A stretch of 64,000 nt of DNA from Odontocerum albicorne (lineage: Eukaryota; Arthropoda; Insecta; Trichoptera; Odontoceridae): positions 3,574,251 through 3,638,250 of the forward strand of contig OX463838.1 of NCBI GenBank assembly GCA_949825065.1. Direction: 5' to 3'. Positions 1 through 10,500 of this stretch are shown piece after piece. The notes below the pieces were generated by a model. It searched no databases. It was given only the letters and a program-made list of their open reading frames with translations, and was not told the origin of the DNA. Numbering within the stretch: the first letter of the stretch is position 1; each line of letters starts with the position of its first letter. The position numbers were made by a program, and so were the translations under genes.

Positions 1-54
1 TTCAATCACTCAAGCCATTAGGCAACACTCCGTTGCAGTATTTGTCTGATTTTT

Positions 55-258
55 TTCATTACAATTTTGCTGTATAAGTGTATAGTAAAATCTGGCTTAT
101 GACATCTATTTTAACCAATAAGAGATATGTTAAAAGGTCCTTTAGTGAAAATCATACGAAAAACCTTTTTTTTTAGTAAATTTGGGTACCAATGAGAATT
201 AAACCCGTATTCCACGAGTCAAAAGAAAAGCGTCTTACCAACTAGGCCACGGAGGTCG
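55..258 (-). mobile_element. SINE-1 copy (tRNA-derived)
   Basis: Read on the minus strand, it starts with GACGACCTCCGTGGCCTAGT, which contains a pol III A-box-like TGGCCTAGTTGG. A decayed B box (GGGTTTAATTCTC) follows, then GGTACCCAAATTT, a T/A-rich middle and a degenerate tail (TCTTATTGGTT, ATAAGCC). The same order recurs in more than fifteen places in the window, which defines the family. Confidence 0.75.
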
Positions 259-338
259 TCACTACTTTTATCATATCTAATAAGATATTTACTATAATAT
301 GGAAATGTCTCCTAGAGATAATAATGGTATATGAGTGA

Positions 339-869
339 CTTCTTCTTCCCAGTGCCATGTGAGGTCCCCCCAACGTTGAATATCACCTGAGAGTAGATAT
401 CTTTGTCCCCGGCAGCCCGAAAAAGATCCCCGACGCTCCTTATACCAGTCCAATCACGTCAGGAGATTTAACTCCTGCCAACACCTCTTCGACCCTCTAT
501 TTTGCCTTGGATGATTAGGTGCAGTAATTTTTACTTTGCTCCTCTAAGTACATGCCCCAAATAGGACACCTTTCGGATTTTAATATTAGTCAGCAACTCT
601 CTATCAGCTTTGGCTCTTTGAAGAACCATTGTGTTGCTGACCATATCCGTCCAGGGTATCCGTAGCATTCTCCGGTGCATCCACATTTCGAATGCTTCCA
701 GTCGGTTCATACTACCAACTTTGAGGGTCCATGATTCCACTTCATGCAATAACATTGACCAAACGTAGCATTTGACTAACCGTTGTCGAAGTTTCAAGTT
801 TAGATTATCATCGCAGAATACGCTTCTCATTTTATTAAAAACCGCACGAGACGATTCAACTCTGTTCAA
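339..869 (-). pseudogene. LINE-I reverse-transcriptase C-terminal remnant (RTE-like)
   Basis: The minus strand carries the carboxyl part of a non-LTR retrotransposon polyprotein, beyond the RT palm. Visible motifs are LEAFEMWMHRRMLRIPWTD and YLGHVLRG. One frame runs from 869 to the 3' end but is broken by stops at 531-533, 468-470 and 459-461. After the stops it still reads KIEGRRGVGR, then DWTGIRSVGDLFRAAGD, and ends in GTGKKK, where GAAGAAG codes the lysines and forms the 3' end near 339. The copy is 5'-truncated: nothing upstream of IELNRVESSRAVFN remains. A second copy of the last 135 bp lies at 14868-15003. The motifs fit the C-terminal part of endonuclease-reverse transcriptases common in insects; the clade is an inference. 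Confidence 0.8.
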
Positions 870-884
870 TTCAATACTCGTATG

Positions 885-1234
885 GGTGACAGGTGCAGCT
901 TTATGAAGATTATTTTTGTGAGGTCTAATTTAAATTTATTATTGTATATGAACACTACACACAAACATTATACTACACCTAAATCTGAATGTGTTACTAT
1001 CACATATTGGAATGTTTACAAAGGTATATTTGTAGTTCATTTTACCTTGGTAAGTTCTCTGCGGTTTTCTTATCAAATATGTTGTTCTGAATATACGCAT
1101 ATGCAAATGTGGAGAAGTACCTCATCTAATGGCCGCAACCACCACGTTGATATCCTTCCACTCATATAAACAATAGAAGGATCTAATTCTAAATTAGAGA
1201 GTCGTTGAGGAGAGTTTTATTATCATTTTTAATA
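885..1234 (+). mobile_element. LINE-B 3' end
   Basis: This segment follows the copy at 52550-52960 through most of its length: CAGCTTTA, TTGTAGTTCATTTTACC, TTGGTAAG, CGGTTTTCTTA and ATATGTT, then GGCCGCAACCACCAC, and a worn version of the GTTGAGGAGAGTTTT tail. Only 3' UTR and the last few codons are present. The element abuts LINE-I on its left and SINE-1 on its right. Confidence 0.6.
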
Positions 1235-1398
1235 TGTGTCATCTCTTTCAACCAATAATATCAAAGATGGTAAAAAGTTCTTGCGTCAAAATCATGTTGG
1301 AGTTCTTTTAATTAAATTGGGTGTCTACGAGAATCGAACCCGCATTCCTCAGATTCCAAAACAGGTGTCTTACCAACTAGGCCACGGAGGTCGTCACT
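1235..1398 (-). mobile_element. SINE-1 copy
   Basis: The minus strand begins GACGACCTCCGTGGCCTAGT and has a good B box (GGGTTCGATTCTC). The tail is short but keeps TTGGTTGAAAGAGAT. It is a 3'-shortened copy. Confidence 0.75.
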
Positions 1399-1985
1399 AC
1401 TTTTTCTATATTAACTCATATATTTAAAATTCTCTGGAAATTTCTGCTAGATATATAACATACTTATGGGGACTATAGTTGTTGCAATCTGTTCGCGTGC
1501 AACGATGGTCACCTGGCGCAAACTGGTCCGTATATGGAGCGGCCATATATCGGTTGGTATGACACTGGCTGGAAGGTGCACAGGGACCTCCACAGTCATA
1601 TTTCCCCCTGACAGGACATTATACCTGCAGCTATTCAGGCACATTCCTCGTTAACTTACTTTAACCCTCTTCTTTCAGAGTGCATTCTCAACTGTACGAT
1701 GGGTTGAAAAACATTGTTTTATAATAAACATTCATTCTGTCGATGTTGTTAAGAGTGAGACGCGTCGATGGTCATCAAGTCAATTAATTGAAATGGAAAT
1801 TTATCATCATCGTATCATTCTCGAATCTGATGACATGACGTCATCACGCCGTATCTCTATTGTTTTGAGATTTTTTCGATTCTTCGTATCAGTCTCTCGT
1901 AGTGCTGTACCGCGTGGTTTGACTTCTAGTGCCAACTTTTTGAAAACGTAGTTATCTTTAGGGCTTTTTTGTTATCAACTTCGCT
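1399..1985. other. Unclassified stretch
   Basis: Both strands have 62-65 codon frames at 1447-1654, but neither shows a family motif. The part around 1490-1640 is richer in G+C than its surroundings. I see no repeat shared with the rest of the window. Confidence 0.5.
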
Positions 1986-2229
1986 TACAGTACACGGCGG
2001 TAAGTAATACACATCGGGCTTAAGAAAGGGACTGTCGGCCATAATCGGCTAACTAAAGGGCTTTGTAGAGCGTCGTATCTGTCGCTTTACAACTGACAAA
2101 TCGCGACGGAACACGTGTATGAATGACAGACGGAACACGTGTATGACTCTACAAAGCCGAAGTTAACCGATTATGACCGACAGTCTCTTTCTTAAGCCCG
2201 ATGTGTATTACTTACCGCCGTGTACTGTA
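1986..2229. mobile_element. 244-bp fold-back MITE, TA-flanked (Tc1/mariner-like)
   Basis: The two ends are near-perfect inverted repeats of about 70 bp. Each starts TACAGTACACGGCGGTAAGT and runs through ACACATCGGGCTTAAGAAAG to CGGCTAACT, with only a few mismatches. If the element proper starts at CAGTAC (1988) and ends at GTACTG (2227), it is bounded by TA on both sides. The loop holds a second inverted pair (GGCTTTGTAGAG / CTCTACAAAGCC) and two direct copies of GACGGAACACGTGTATGA. No coding capacity. Superfamily assignment rests only on the TA flank and the CAGT start. Confidence 0.8.
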
Positions 2230-2529
2230 CTTATTCAATTGGCAGTGATCAATAGTTTTTATTACTTATATTGAACACTTGGTTACTAAATAAATTGAGG
2301 CGAGACAAGGTTTGATAGTTTGAATTAGTATTGACAATAGTTTCTGACCATGGAAAGTAAAATACTTGCACACTTCCATATTGTTCCTATGCGGAATTTT
2401 AACCAGACTTCAATACATTTTTTTGCAAACATTGAAAATGGATCTCGAAACTCTGGGTAGGAAGTAACTATTTTTTCCAATTAGACTAAGGAGAACTGAT
2501 TAACGGTGATTTTAAAGATATTTACTTAG

Positions 2530-2950
2530 AATTTATTTAACACTTTTATTGCAAATACAATCTGGCGGGCTACAACCAAGCGGCAAATCTCTTCCAACCA
2601 ACAAGACAAAAGTTATTGAAACAAGTTACACGGTTGCATAAATCATTCAAATGGCTATCCATCCCCACGAAACCCATAAACACATACGTGAGCACATGCC
2701 CTCGAACCCCACAAAGACGGACAATCACCCGTACATTACTTTTCATATTAAGTGAGATATCATCAATCAAAAGAAAACGAAGGGATGGTGGAGAGGAAAG
2801 GGAAAATCGCTAATGAAACACGCTATTTTACTGACTAGAAATTAAGAGTTTTTTCAGTCGCTTCTTTAAGCATGCCAAAGAAGGAGGGAGTGTTGTATTG
2901 GTTTGTAACTGATTCCAGAGTCTCACTGCATGGACAGTAAAGGACGATAA
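2530..2950 (-). mobile_element. LINE-A 3' fragment
   Basis: On the minus strand it ends in the LINE-A 3' signature (GGAAGAGATT, a variant of TGGCAATAAGCCCGCCAG, then ATTGCAATAAAAGTGTTAAAT). It also keeps the last ORF codons up to the LLISSQ-stop region. The copy is 5'-truncated near 2950. Confidence 0.85.
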
Positions 2951-3740
2951 TAAAGATACTGTTTTAATAAAGATAATGTTTTTATACTGTTTTTATTTGG
3001 TTTTGTTCTCTATTTATTATTTCGTAAATAAATTTGATAGAAAAGGTCCAACCTTTTTTTTTTTTACATATTTTAAAAATTTATGTATAATAAAGAATAA
3101 CGTGTTTATTTACGACTAATTAAAGTGAAGGATATTTTAGAATGTAAATAAGTGATTGAGATTTACTTATAAAATATTTCAAATAAACTATACAAATGTT
3201 TTTGGTAGCTAGTTAACTTTTAGCATATGATTTGCATTCGTTTAAAAACAACTCTTTCACTTTGCATAAATATTTTAGATTAAAATCACATGCTTCGAAA
3301 AGTAAATTTATGATACTGGGAAGTCATGTCAAAACTGGTAAATGGCAAATTGATAACAAACTATGGAATTATAGAGGAAGTGGTTAGTATATAATATTTA
3401 TTATTAAAACTATTTATTAGATTGTTATTAAAATTATTTACGGCCGATTTTGACATGCAGCGTGCAAGTGTATACAAAACAACTAAATTATTCTCGATCG
3501 AAGTTAAATTAACTCACATTGGATCAAAAACATGCAATAGAGAAGTATTTCATATATCGTTCGATTACGCTTATTTTTTATTGATTTCTGAGTATCATTT
3601 TATGTAAACAAATCATTGAATGATCCTTTGTAAAATTATTGTTTATCATTTAAATGCTCTTTTTTGATGTAATGGGTCGGTATTTTTACACTGATGACCG
3701 CTCTTTATACGTTTTTTTTTTAAATTTATTTTATGTTTAC
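2951..3740. other. Unclassified AT-rich stretch
   Basis: Very AT-rich, with poly-T runs and no recognisable element. The 61-codon frame at 3422-3607 has no family motif. Confidence 0.5.
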
Positions 3741-4025
3741 TATTTATTTATTTATTTATTTAACACTTTCATTGTAAATACAATCTGTCGGGCTTATTTC
3801 TAGGCGGCAATCTCTTCCAACCAACCAGACAAAGGTAAATGAAACAAGTTACATGGTGGCATAAATCATTCAAATTACTATCCATCCCTACGAAATTCAT
3901 AAACACTTACGTGAGCATATGCCCACGAACCCCACAAGACGGACAATCAACCGAACATTCTTTTTCATATAAAGTGAGATATCATCAATCAAAAGAAAAG
4001 GAAGGGATGGTAGAGAGGAAATGAA
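3741..4025 (-). mobile_element. LINE-A 3' UTR fragment
   Basis: Begins at the left with four TATT repeats (the LINE-A (AAAT)n tail on the minus strand) and reads back through the CCCACGAACCCCACAAGACG block. It stops within the 3' UTR, before the ORF. Confidence 0.85.
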
Positions 4026-4856
4026 AAACTTTACTACATACCTTAGGATTATTATATGCCTAGTTATGCAGAGAAGTAATTGTTTATTTTATTGCAAAAA
4101 TTAAAAAGTATAAATTATTACAAAAATGTACTTAACAATTATTATGATTGTAAAAATGTAGAATCTTTTAGATGAATAAATAAATCATGCCTGTATTAAA
4201 TTGAATCAGTATGTTCTTCTTTATCTTCCTTCATGTCAAATGCATTATACTACTTCTATCCAGAATTCTTACATCTGGATAACTGTGAGCGTTCCACCAA
4301 TCAAGTCGTTTTCAATGTAAGTCACCAGCGTCGTCGGGCACTGCAACTAGTGCGCATGGTCTGATCCATCACGTAACATTCCCCATTTTGATATGCTGTC
4401 CTCGGTAGTCACAATTCCTGTACGGAACCTGTTAAAATATTTCCAGGTTCTCTGGGGTAGTTCAAAGCCAGGTATAAATGTTTATAGCGGAAAAATCCAC
4501 CCATTGGGGGGGGGCAATGTTGGGGGCAAATAAGGTAACTTTGCATGTGGTATTTATAAAAATTTAAATAATGAAATGAAAGAAAATTAAGATCATGAAC
4601 ATCGGGCACCCCCTGGAAAGATCTGTAATGCTGGTAAAACCTACCCTCACAAAGGCACAACTTGAACTGATATATTATGATACAATCATAGCACTACATC
4701 TCAATTATTAGTCTTGTTATTTTCTTGCTAGTGTTCTTTTCTGAGCTATGAAAGTCAATTTAGAAAAAAATAAAATTTACAGAAAAAAGAATGTCACTTA
4801 TCAAATTACTTAAATAGTTTACAATTAAGAAAAAAAACAGCGTCAAATATTTTATA
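4026..4856. other. Unclassified stretch
   Basis: No element recognised. Notable only for a short G run at 4506-4513 and moderately GC-rich sequence at 4310-4370. Frames here are short and featureless. Confidence 0.5.
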
Positions 4857-5042
4857 ATAATAAGAATAAAAAGACAATTTATAAAGCGCCGTTTAGAGAG
4901 TAAATTCTCTTCAAAGGTGTTCTTACTGAGTATTCAAACCAACTCTTAAACTTGGATAAAACCTCCCAAAAAGGATTGCCTTTAAGTGCTTCCTAAAGCT
5001 ACACACGCCAACCATAACTTTGACACTAGGAGGTAGGTCATT
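4857..5042 (-). mobile_element. LINE-B 3' end, short UTR form
   Basis: On the minus strand the tail TCTCTAAACGGCGCTTTATA is followed by an (AAT)n-like stretch. Upstream of it is a worn coding end comparable to the LINE-B C-terminus near 58000-58090. It fuses directly to Penelope coding sequence at about 5042. Confidence 0.55.
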
Positions 5043-5215
5043 TTATTTCCGTTACTACTGATACGTGAAAATTTGACATCATGGATATAAAATGTGTGGT
5101 TTTCACGGTGACAATGAGTAGCCATTTCAGAATAAATTAGAGGATTTGTTAAGGCGGATTTGTGTTCACGAAATCTCTTTTCAAGAAAAGTTTTGAAAAG
5201 AGATTTCGTGAACAC
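5043..5215 (-). pseudogene. Penelope-like element GIY-YIG endonuclease fragment
   Basis: The minus-strand frame reads RFREHKSALTNPLIYSEMA, then THCHRENHTF and SSNGNK. This pattern (RFxEHK, then H-x(3)-NHTF, then a GNK-LDxLE helix) is that of the middle to C-terminal GIY-YIG domain of Penelope-like retroelements. The upstream RT domain is absent and the frame runs into LINE-B. The start of the copy is duplicated as a palindrome (5151-5227). Confidence 0.65.
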
Positions 5216-5227
5216 AAATCCGCCTTA
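5151..5227. repeat. Perfect inverted repeat inside Penelope sequence
   Basis: AAGGCGGATTTGTGTTCACG and its continuation to TCTCTTTTCA is mirrored exactly on the far side of AGAAAAGTTT. Arms are about 33 bp. The symmetry was produced by a head-to-head duplication of the endonuclease coding start. Confidence 0.9.
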
Positions 5228-5252
5228 ATAAATCCTCTAATTTATTCTGAAA

Positions 5253-5569
5253 TTTATTCCCGATTTTCACTAAATATCTCTGATGGCGCCGATAAGTGCT
5301 AATTATTATTAATGTTAGCACTTATCATTTGAGACCTCTTTAACATGTTTCTTGTTGGCTGAAAGAGATTGCAACATAGCAATAACCCTACCAGGTTATA
5401 CTATTTGCAACGAAAGTCTAATACGACGGTAAAACATATGTGAAAATACATAACATAAATTCCCGTTGGATCCCTTTTTTTTCAAAAAGGATTTCACTTG
5501 AGGCCTTTTAAACGTGTTTCTTGTTAGCTGAAAGAGATTGCTTCATGGCATAATCTGCCATCAAGAAAA
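5253..5569. repeat. Mosaic of MITE and SINE-1 pieces, duplicated at 6985-7290
   Basis: It begins with an internal piece of the TTAA-type MITE (TTCCCGATTTTCAC, GCCGATAAGTGCTAATTATT). Two SINE-1 3' halves follow (ACATGTTTCTTGTTGGCTGA; AACGTGTTTCTTGTTAGCTG). The same order and spacing reappears at 6985-7290 with few differences. It sits between two copies of about 70 bp of Penelope sequence (5181-5252 and 5570-5642). Confidence 0.75.
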
Positions 5570-5990
5570 GTTTTGAAAAGAGATTTTGTGAACACAAATT
5601 CGCCTTAATAAATCCTCTAATTTATTCTGAAATGGCTACTCATTGTCACCATGAAAACCACACATTTCCTATCGGTGGTGCCAAATTTTTACATATCAGC
5701 AGTAACGGAAATAAATTGGACAGATTAGAAGCCCTAGGAATTTCTAAGTTAGTGCATCGAGGTGAACATCTGGCAAACACATATATCCCAAGAATCTCTC
5801 CGCTGCTCGATGAGATTGTCTCATCCCTTCCTCCACCCCCAGTCCCCAACCCGAATGTTTACCATTAGAAGCGTGTATCTTATTTGTGCTCTCCTGAAGA
5901 TGAGGTGAACTCCTTGAAACCGGTAGGGTTATACCGTTATAAAAAGCGGGATAAACAGTGTTTGATAAAACAAATTACAATGTCTTTTTA
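5570..5990 (+). mobile_element. Penelope-like element 3' end: GIY-YIG C-terminus plus terminal repeat
   Basis: The frame to 5868 reads RFCEHK-like sequence, then MATHCHHENHTF, SSNGNKLDRLEALGISKLV, HRGEHLANTYIPRI and ends NPNVYH-stop. This is the end of the GIY-YIG domain and its trailer. After the stop come TGTGCTCTCCTGAAGATGAG, TTGAAACCGGTAGGG, then ATAAACAGTGTTTGATAAAA and CAAATTACAATG, a terminal block shared with 15309-15537, 41285-41470 and 57298-57855. The copy is 5'-truncated and lacks RT. Confidence 0.75.
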
Positions 5991-6771
5991 GTGTTAAGTT
6001 TGTAAATTTTAATATTTTGACGTCTACCTCAAACAGTTTTTATTTCGGCACGCTTGAGTTGTAACTTTTGGCGGTCTGTTTTGTCATACCGCCAAAAAAT
6101 ATTCAAGTTTCATACACATTTCGAATGTTCTGCGGTTTTACGCTACTTATCGCGAATAAAGCGCAATGCATATCCTGCAAAACCGCAACAGTCTCAAAAG
6201 CATACCGCCCCTACAACTCTATACCAGGGCATTTGTCTTGAGCATCACCGCCCACCTCGGTCAAATGTATGAAGTCTGCATTTCAGATCAAATTGGTCTG
6301 AGCCACGCGACTACCGTGATACGCGCGCGATTGGCTACCCGATTACTCCCACCCCATGAGTACCAGTTAGAGGGGATAGGATGAATGTAGAATACAATAA
6401 GAGTAAAAGAGGAGGAGAACGATGCAGAGTTTGATTAAGTGAAACTGCCTCCGTGCACGGAGGGTGGGCACACGAATTTCAACTCTAAGTGCGGCCGGTA
6501 ATGCGACTACCGTGCACTCGGTATTCAAATTCGGTCCCGGATGCACCGTTGGGAGCCGCCCCCTGGATCGAGTGGGCCATTAATATTCTTTTATCAGTCT
6601 TCTTTCCTCTAGATAAATTTCTTTTGTTCACTGTTTCCCAAAATATATTATATTCTTAATTAAATTAACCAGTTAATTAAGTCTTGAAATTCCTCAAGAA
6701 TTCCAAAAGCATGATTTATTCTGGCACTGTATCAATTTAATTGTAAATTTTGTTGTATTTATTTTTTAATA
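5991..6771. other. Unclassified stretch with a hairpin and a GC-rich patch
   Basis: A 10-bp perfect stem TTTTGGCGGT / ACCGCCAAAA lies at 6066-6097. Sequence from about 6290 to 6580 is much richer in G+C than its flanks and includes CCTCCGTGCACGGAGG. Frames of 72 codons here carry no recognisable motif. Confidence 0.5.
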
Positions 6772-6848
6772 TGGACACCTGTCTCCCAACTTAGGGGGTT
6801 GCGGGTTCGATTCTAAGATCCATCAGATTTGCACCACCCTTATTTACA
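6772..6848 (+). mobile_element. SINE-1 fragment
   Basis: Keeps ACACCTGTCTCCCAAC and the B box GGGTTCGATTCTA of SINE-1. The A box is missing; the copy stops where MITE sequence begins. Confidence 0.55.
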
Positions 6849-7058
6849 TTTAAGAGATATTCTATTTCTTGCGTTCCCATATACCGAAGTAGATTGAGAC
6901 GTGAATAGTGTCACTTCCTCACCCATAGCGATTTTTTAGAATGAATATACCTACGTCACACATTTGATTGTATTGGTGAATTGATTCCCGATTTTCACAA
7001 AATATCTCTGATGGGGCCGATAAGTGCTAATTATTATTAATATTAGCACTTATAATTT
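6849..7058 (+). mobile_element. TTAA-type MITE, internal and 3' fragment
   Basis: TTCTATTTCTTGCGTTCCCA, TATACCGAAGTAGA and ATATACCTACGTCA match the interiors of the MITEs at 31727-32336 and 34588-35206. Neither terminus is present. Confidence 0.75.
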
Positions 7059-7330
7059 GAGATCTCTTTAACATGTTTCTTGTTGGCTGAAAGAGATTGC
7101 AGCATAGCAATAACCCTACCAGGTTATACTATATGCAACGAAAGTCTAATACGACGGTAAAACATATGTGAAAATACATAACATAAATTCCCGTTGGATT
7201 AATTTTTTCAAAAAGGATTTCACTTGAAGCCTTTTAAACGTGTTTTTTGTTAGCTGAAAGAGATTGCTTCATGGCAGATTATACTATGTATAGCGAAAGC
7301 CTAATACGATGACAAAATATACATGCAAAA
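7059..7330 (+). mobile_element. Two SINE-1 3' halves in tandem
   Basis: The SINE-1 tail (CTTGTTGGCTGAAAGAGATT, then CCAGGTTATACTATATGCAA) appears at 7070-7150. A second, more worn tail (GTTAGCTGAAAGAGATTGCT) follows at 7245-7310. This is the second copy of the mosaic at 5253-5569. Confidence 0.65.
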
Positions 7331-7587
7331 AACTTATTTGACATAGCAAACAAGCATAGACTAATTTTATATTTGCAAAAATATCAAGTCAGTAAAAACA
7401 TTTTAAAACGCACGAATTTCATCTAGAAAAATACGATACTGGGTTCTTTCTCAATTTACTTGAGAACAGGTAAAAAGTGGGTTGAGTTGTTTTGCATATA
7501 TACGTTATTAAATTATTTCACTGCAAATTCAATATTGTATAACATTGTATGCAGTACAGCCTGATGGATTTATTGGCATACAACAAT

Positions 7588-8466
7588 ATCTTATTTATTT
7601 AACACATTATTGCAATACAATCTGGCGGGCTTATTGCCAGGTGGCAATGTCTTCCAACCAACCTGACAAAAGTAAATGAAGCAAGTTACGTAGTCGCATA
7701 AATCATTCAAATGACTATCCATCCTCACCAACTCCATAAACATATACGTGAGAACATGCCCACGAACCCCACAAAGACGGACAATCACCCGAACATTATT
7801 TTTCATATAAAGTGAGATATCATCAATCAAAAGGAAAGGAAATAAATGAAGGTGGAGAGTAAAGGAAAAGAAAAATCAGAAATAAAACACGTTATTTTAC
7901 TGACTAGAAATTAAGAGTTTTTTCAGTCGCTTCTTAAAGCATGCCAAGGACGGAGCGAGTCTTATATTGGTTTGTAACTGATTCCAGAGTCTCACTGCAT
8001 GGACAGTAAAGGACGACGTAAAGAAAGAGGAGCGGTGAACTGGAAAGGCCAATAAACAAACTCTGTTTGAGCGTAGCGCTAATCCATGATTGGAAAGACG
8101 CTGAAAATTTTCGGCGAGATAAGAGGGTGTGGCGGGACAGTTAATGATATTATATAATAAATACAGTATGTGAATTGGGCGTCTATTTCTAACATTCAAC
8201 CAGTTCAATGCCTTCTGGTATGAAGTTATATGATCGTACTTTCGTAGGTTGAAAATAAATCTTAGACACACATTTTGAAGACGCTGTAATTTGTCCAGCT
8301 GTTCCTCTGTAACATCCAAGTAACATACGTCCGCATAGTCCAGAATCGGAAAGAGCAGGTATTGTACGAGTAAAATTTTGGTTTTAGTTGGTAGGAATCT
8401 TTGCAACACTTTAAGGGAATGAAGGCTGAAGAAGATCCTTCCAACCATCCAAAAAGAAGTTAATAA
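7588..8466 (-). mobile_element. LINE-A, longest 3' copy
   Basis: The minus strand holds the C-terminal ORF, the full 3' UTR and an (AAAT)-type tail at 7588. It defines LINE-A in this window. The 5' end is truncated next to a LINE-B tail (8467-8552), so the frame's first residues (MYSGFEHTI) are not LINE-A. Confidence 0.9.
7897..8460 (-). pseudogene. LINE-A reverse-transcriptase C-terminal region (CR1/Jockey-type)
   Basis: About 188 codons are open. Order: SLHSLKVLQRFLPTKTKILL, LFPILDYADVCYLDVT, EEQLDKLQRLQNVCLRFIF, HITSYQKALNWL, SYLAENFQRLSNHG, RLWNQLQTNIRLAPS, ending KKLLISSQ-stop. The LDYADVC block followed by the LDKLQRLQN helix is the thumb and C-terminal extension of CR1/Jockey-group LINE polyproteins. 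The polymerase palm (YxDD) lies upstream and is lost. It would act in target-primed reverse transcription if complete. Related copies at 63584, 56240 and 17054 agree closely. Clade choice is inference. Confidence 0.85.
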
Positions 8467-8552
8467 GATAGTGTGCTCGAATCCCGAATACAACCATTCT
8501 TGAGGAGTGCTTGCTCTATAAACGGCGCTATATAAATTGTCTTTTTATTTTT
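8467..8552 (+). mobile_element. LINE-B 3' tail
   Basis: GTGCTCGAATCCCGAATACA, then TTGAGGAGTGCTTGCTC and AAACGGCGCTATATAAATTG, a 3' terminus shared with copies near 46690, 52870 and 57120 (minus). Confidence 0.65.
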
Positions 8553-8984
8553 ACTTCTATCGAAAATACCCAGAACATCCCCTCTCGCACACGGGATGAC
8601 TTTATCGAATTAATTTTCATATATCGATTTTCTCTATGACTCGATGAGTATTAAGCTAGTCAAAAGTACAATCGAGTTTCTATGAGTAATTTTAGACCAT
8701 TTTAGATATATTGTGGTGTACACTAAATCATCTAAGAGGTGGCCATGGTTGCAGTGTGCATGCGTTGCCATGTCGTGGTTTCATTGATTTCCCGCTATAC
8801 TTATATGGCATGCTCCAGATAGCCAGTCTAATCGTGGAAAAGTATGCAATACATTCATTTATCGTGGAAGTGTCATTGTGCATTTTTTAGTATATTGGAT
8901 TGGGTAAATTGTGCGTTTGTATATTTTTGTAAGATTGTTTTTGTCTTTTTTTTGTATGTAAGGAAGGGTCTTTGATAACCTGAG
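8553..8984. other. Unclassified stretch
   Basis: No repeat or coding motif seen. The last 60 bp may belong to LINE-F, whose 5' limit cannot be placed exactly. Confidence 0.45.
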
Positions 8985-10500
8985 CCTTGACATGTTTCTA
9001 GTTTGTATTTTATGTACGATAGCATTAAAGTGATCAAAACATTGTACTGCACTTACGTCCGTAGCATACTCGAATATGGCTCACAAATCTGGAACCCCCA
9101 GTACGATATATATATTAACAGGCTAGAATCAATCCAACGTAGATTTGTCAAGTATCTTCAATATAAATGCAAAGAATACGACAACGATTACGAGGCCAGA
9201 TGCAAGCGACAACACCTCCTACCACTTCGCGAAAGACGGAAATTAGCCGATATTATATTATTAACGAAAATAGCACAATATCACATTGATGCCCCAGAAT
9301 TACTCTCAAACATAAACCTTAACGTCCCCAGAATCTCCGCAAGACATACTAAATGGCTGAACATCCCCTTTAGTGCGACCAAGTACAGACAAAATTCATT
9401 CTTTGTAAGAGCATCTAACTTCGTAAACAACCTGGAAGACTTCCCGGAATTCGATTTATTTAACTCTTCTACAAACTCGATTAGATTGCGCATATACAGG
9501 AGCTGGTTTGGTGTGGATCTCTGACTGTCTCATCCCTGACTGTCTCCTGGTTAACAATTTTCAGCATTACTTAAAGCCTACCAACTACCTTCTTACCAAT
9601 CTCCTCACATAATTAAGTGTACATATTGAAACCATATGCGAAAACTGTTAAATGGTGTTTCGAAACCCATAGATATCAGTAATAATACCGACATAAACAC
9701 TGTATGTTTTCCTAATATAATAAAAAAAAAAATTGCTGGTATGTATGTGCGTATTGCTTTTTGAATCTTTTTGTGTATGTTTCATGTAAACTATGACAAG
9801 ATGTATTCATACGCAATCAAAAGTCTGATTTGAGTTCTTGTTACTTTTTTAATGGTCGATAAAGGACTTAACTTATAGTCCTTTTGCAAAGTATAGTATT
9901 TTTATTTATGTTTCCTTCTGAGTCCATTCCAATTGTTGAAAATCCGGTTTAAAGCAATGTTAATGACCTCCATAATAATTGTTTTATAATTTTATTTGTT
10001 TATTATATCTAATTTTGTTTTCTGCCATACGTTTTTGTTTTTTTCTATTTATTATTTAATCTAGATATGCGGGGTTGTGGGATGGAAGCCCCCTGATGCC
10101 TTTGCGGTCGGGCTCGCCCTACATTGGTGGGGTGTATTTCGGCCGGGGGAATGTTTGTGGGATTAGCCCGGACCTTTAAGTGTCTTCTCTCTTGAATGTA
10201 TTTTTTTTGTCATCTATTTATTTTCTGTGTTTATTTTTTATATATATTCTTGTTCTACGTGTACAAGGGTGTGGGGTAAAAAACATCTGGTGTCCCCGTG
10301 GCTGGGTTCGCCCTATATTGGTGGGGTGTATCTTGGCCGAGGGGATGCTATTAGATGAGCCCAGACCTTTTGATAGCTTCTGTATTTAATGTATTATCTG
10401 CAATTTATGTGTTTTAGAAGTGTTATTCAAATATAATCTGTACATACTATGTTGCTATCAATAAACCTATTATTTATTTATTTATTTATTTAATTATTAT
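8985..10500 (+). mobile_element. LINE-F: ORF C-terminus plus long 3' UTR
   Basis: A Jockey-like coding end (9003-9524) is followed by about 970 bp of 3' UTR. The UTR ends CAATAAACCTATTATTTATT with TTTA repeats, where AATAAA is a possible poly(A) signal. It contains two diverged copies of a GC-rich module (GCCCTACATTGGTGGGGTGT near 10112 and GCCCTATATTGGTGGGGTGT near 10309). Minus-strand copies of the same UTR are at 24178-24455 and 42048-42520. 5'-truncated. Confidence 0.8.
9003..9524 (+). pseudogene. LINE-F reverse-transcriptase C-terminal region (Jockey-type)
   Basis: An uninterrupted frame of about 165 meaningful codons. It reads IKTLYCTYVRSILEYGSQIW, NPQYDIYINRLESIQRRFVK, LPLRERRKLADIILL and ends YRSWFGVDL-stop. 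The YVRSxLEYGSxIWNP and RLESIQRRF blocks are the thumb-region signature of Jockey-superfamily reverse transcriptases. The palm and endonuclease are absent. No stops or frameshifts occur in the part kept, so this is one of the less decayed coding remnants. It cannot act alone. Confidence 0.85.

Noticed and set aside
2616..2813. Small protein VSTCPRTPQRRTITR...
   Set aside because: Lies wholly in the LINE-A 3' UTR; the equivalent at 3839-4024 is also UTR.
8262..8444. 60-codon minus frame inside LINE-A
   Set aside because: Alternative frame of the LINE-A ORF with no motif of its own.
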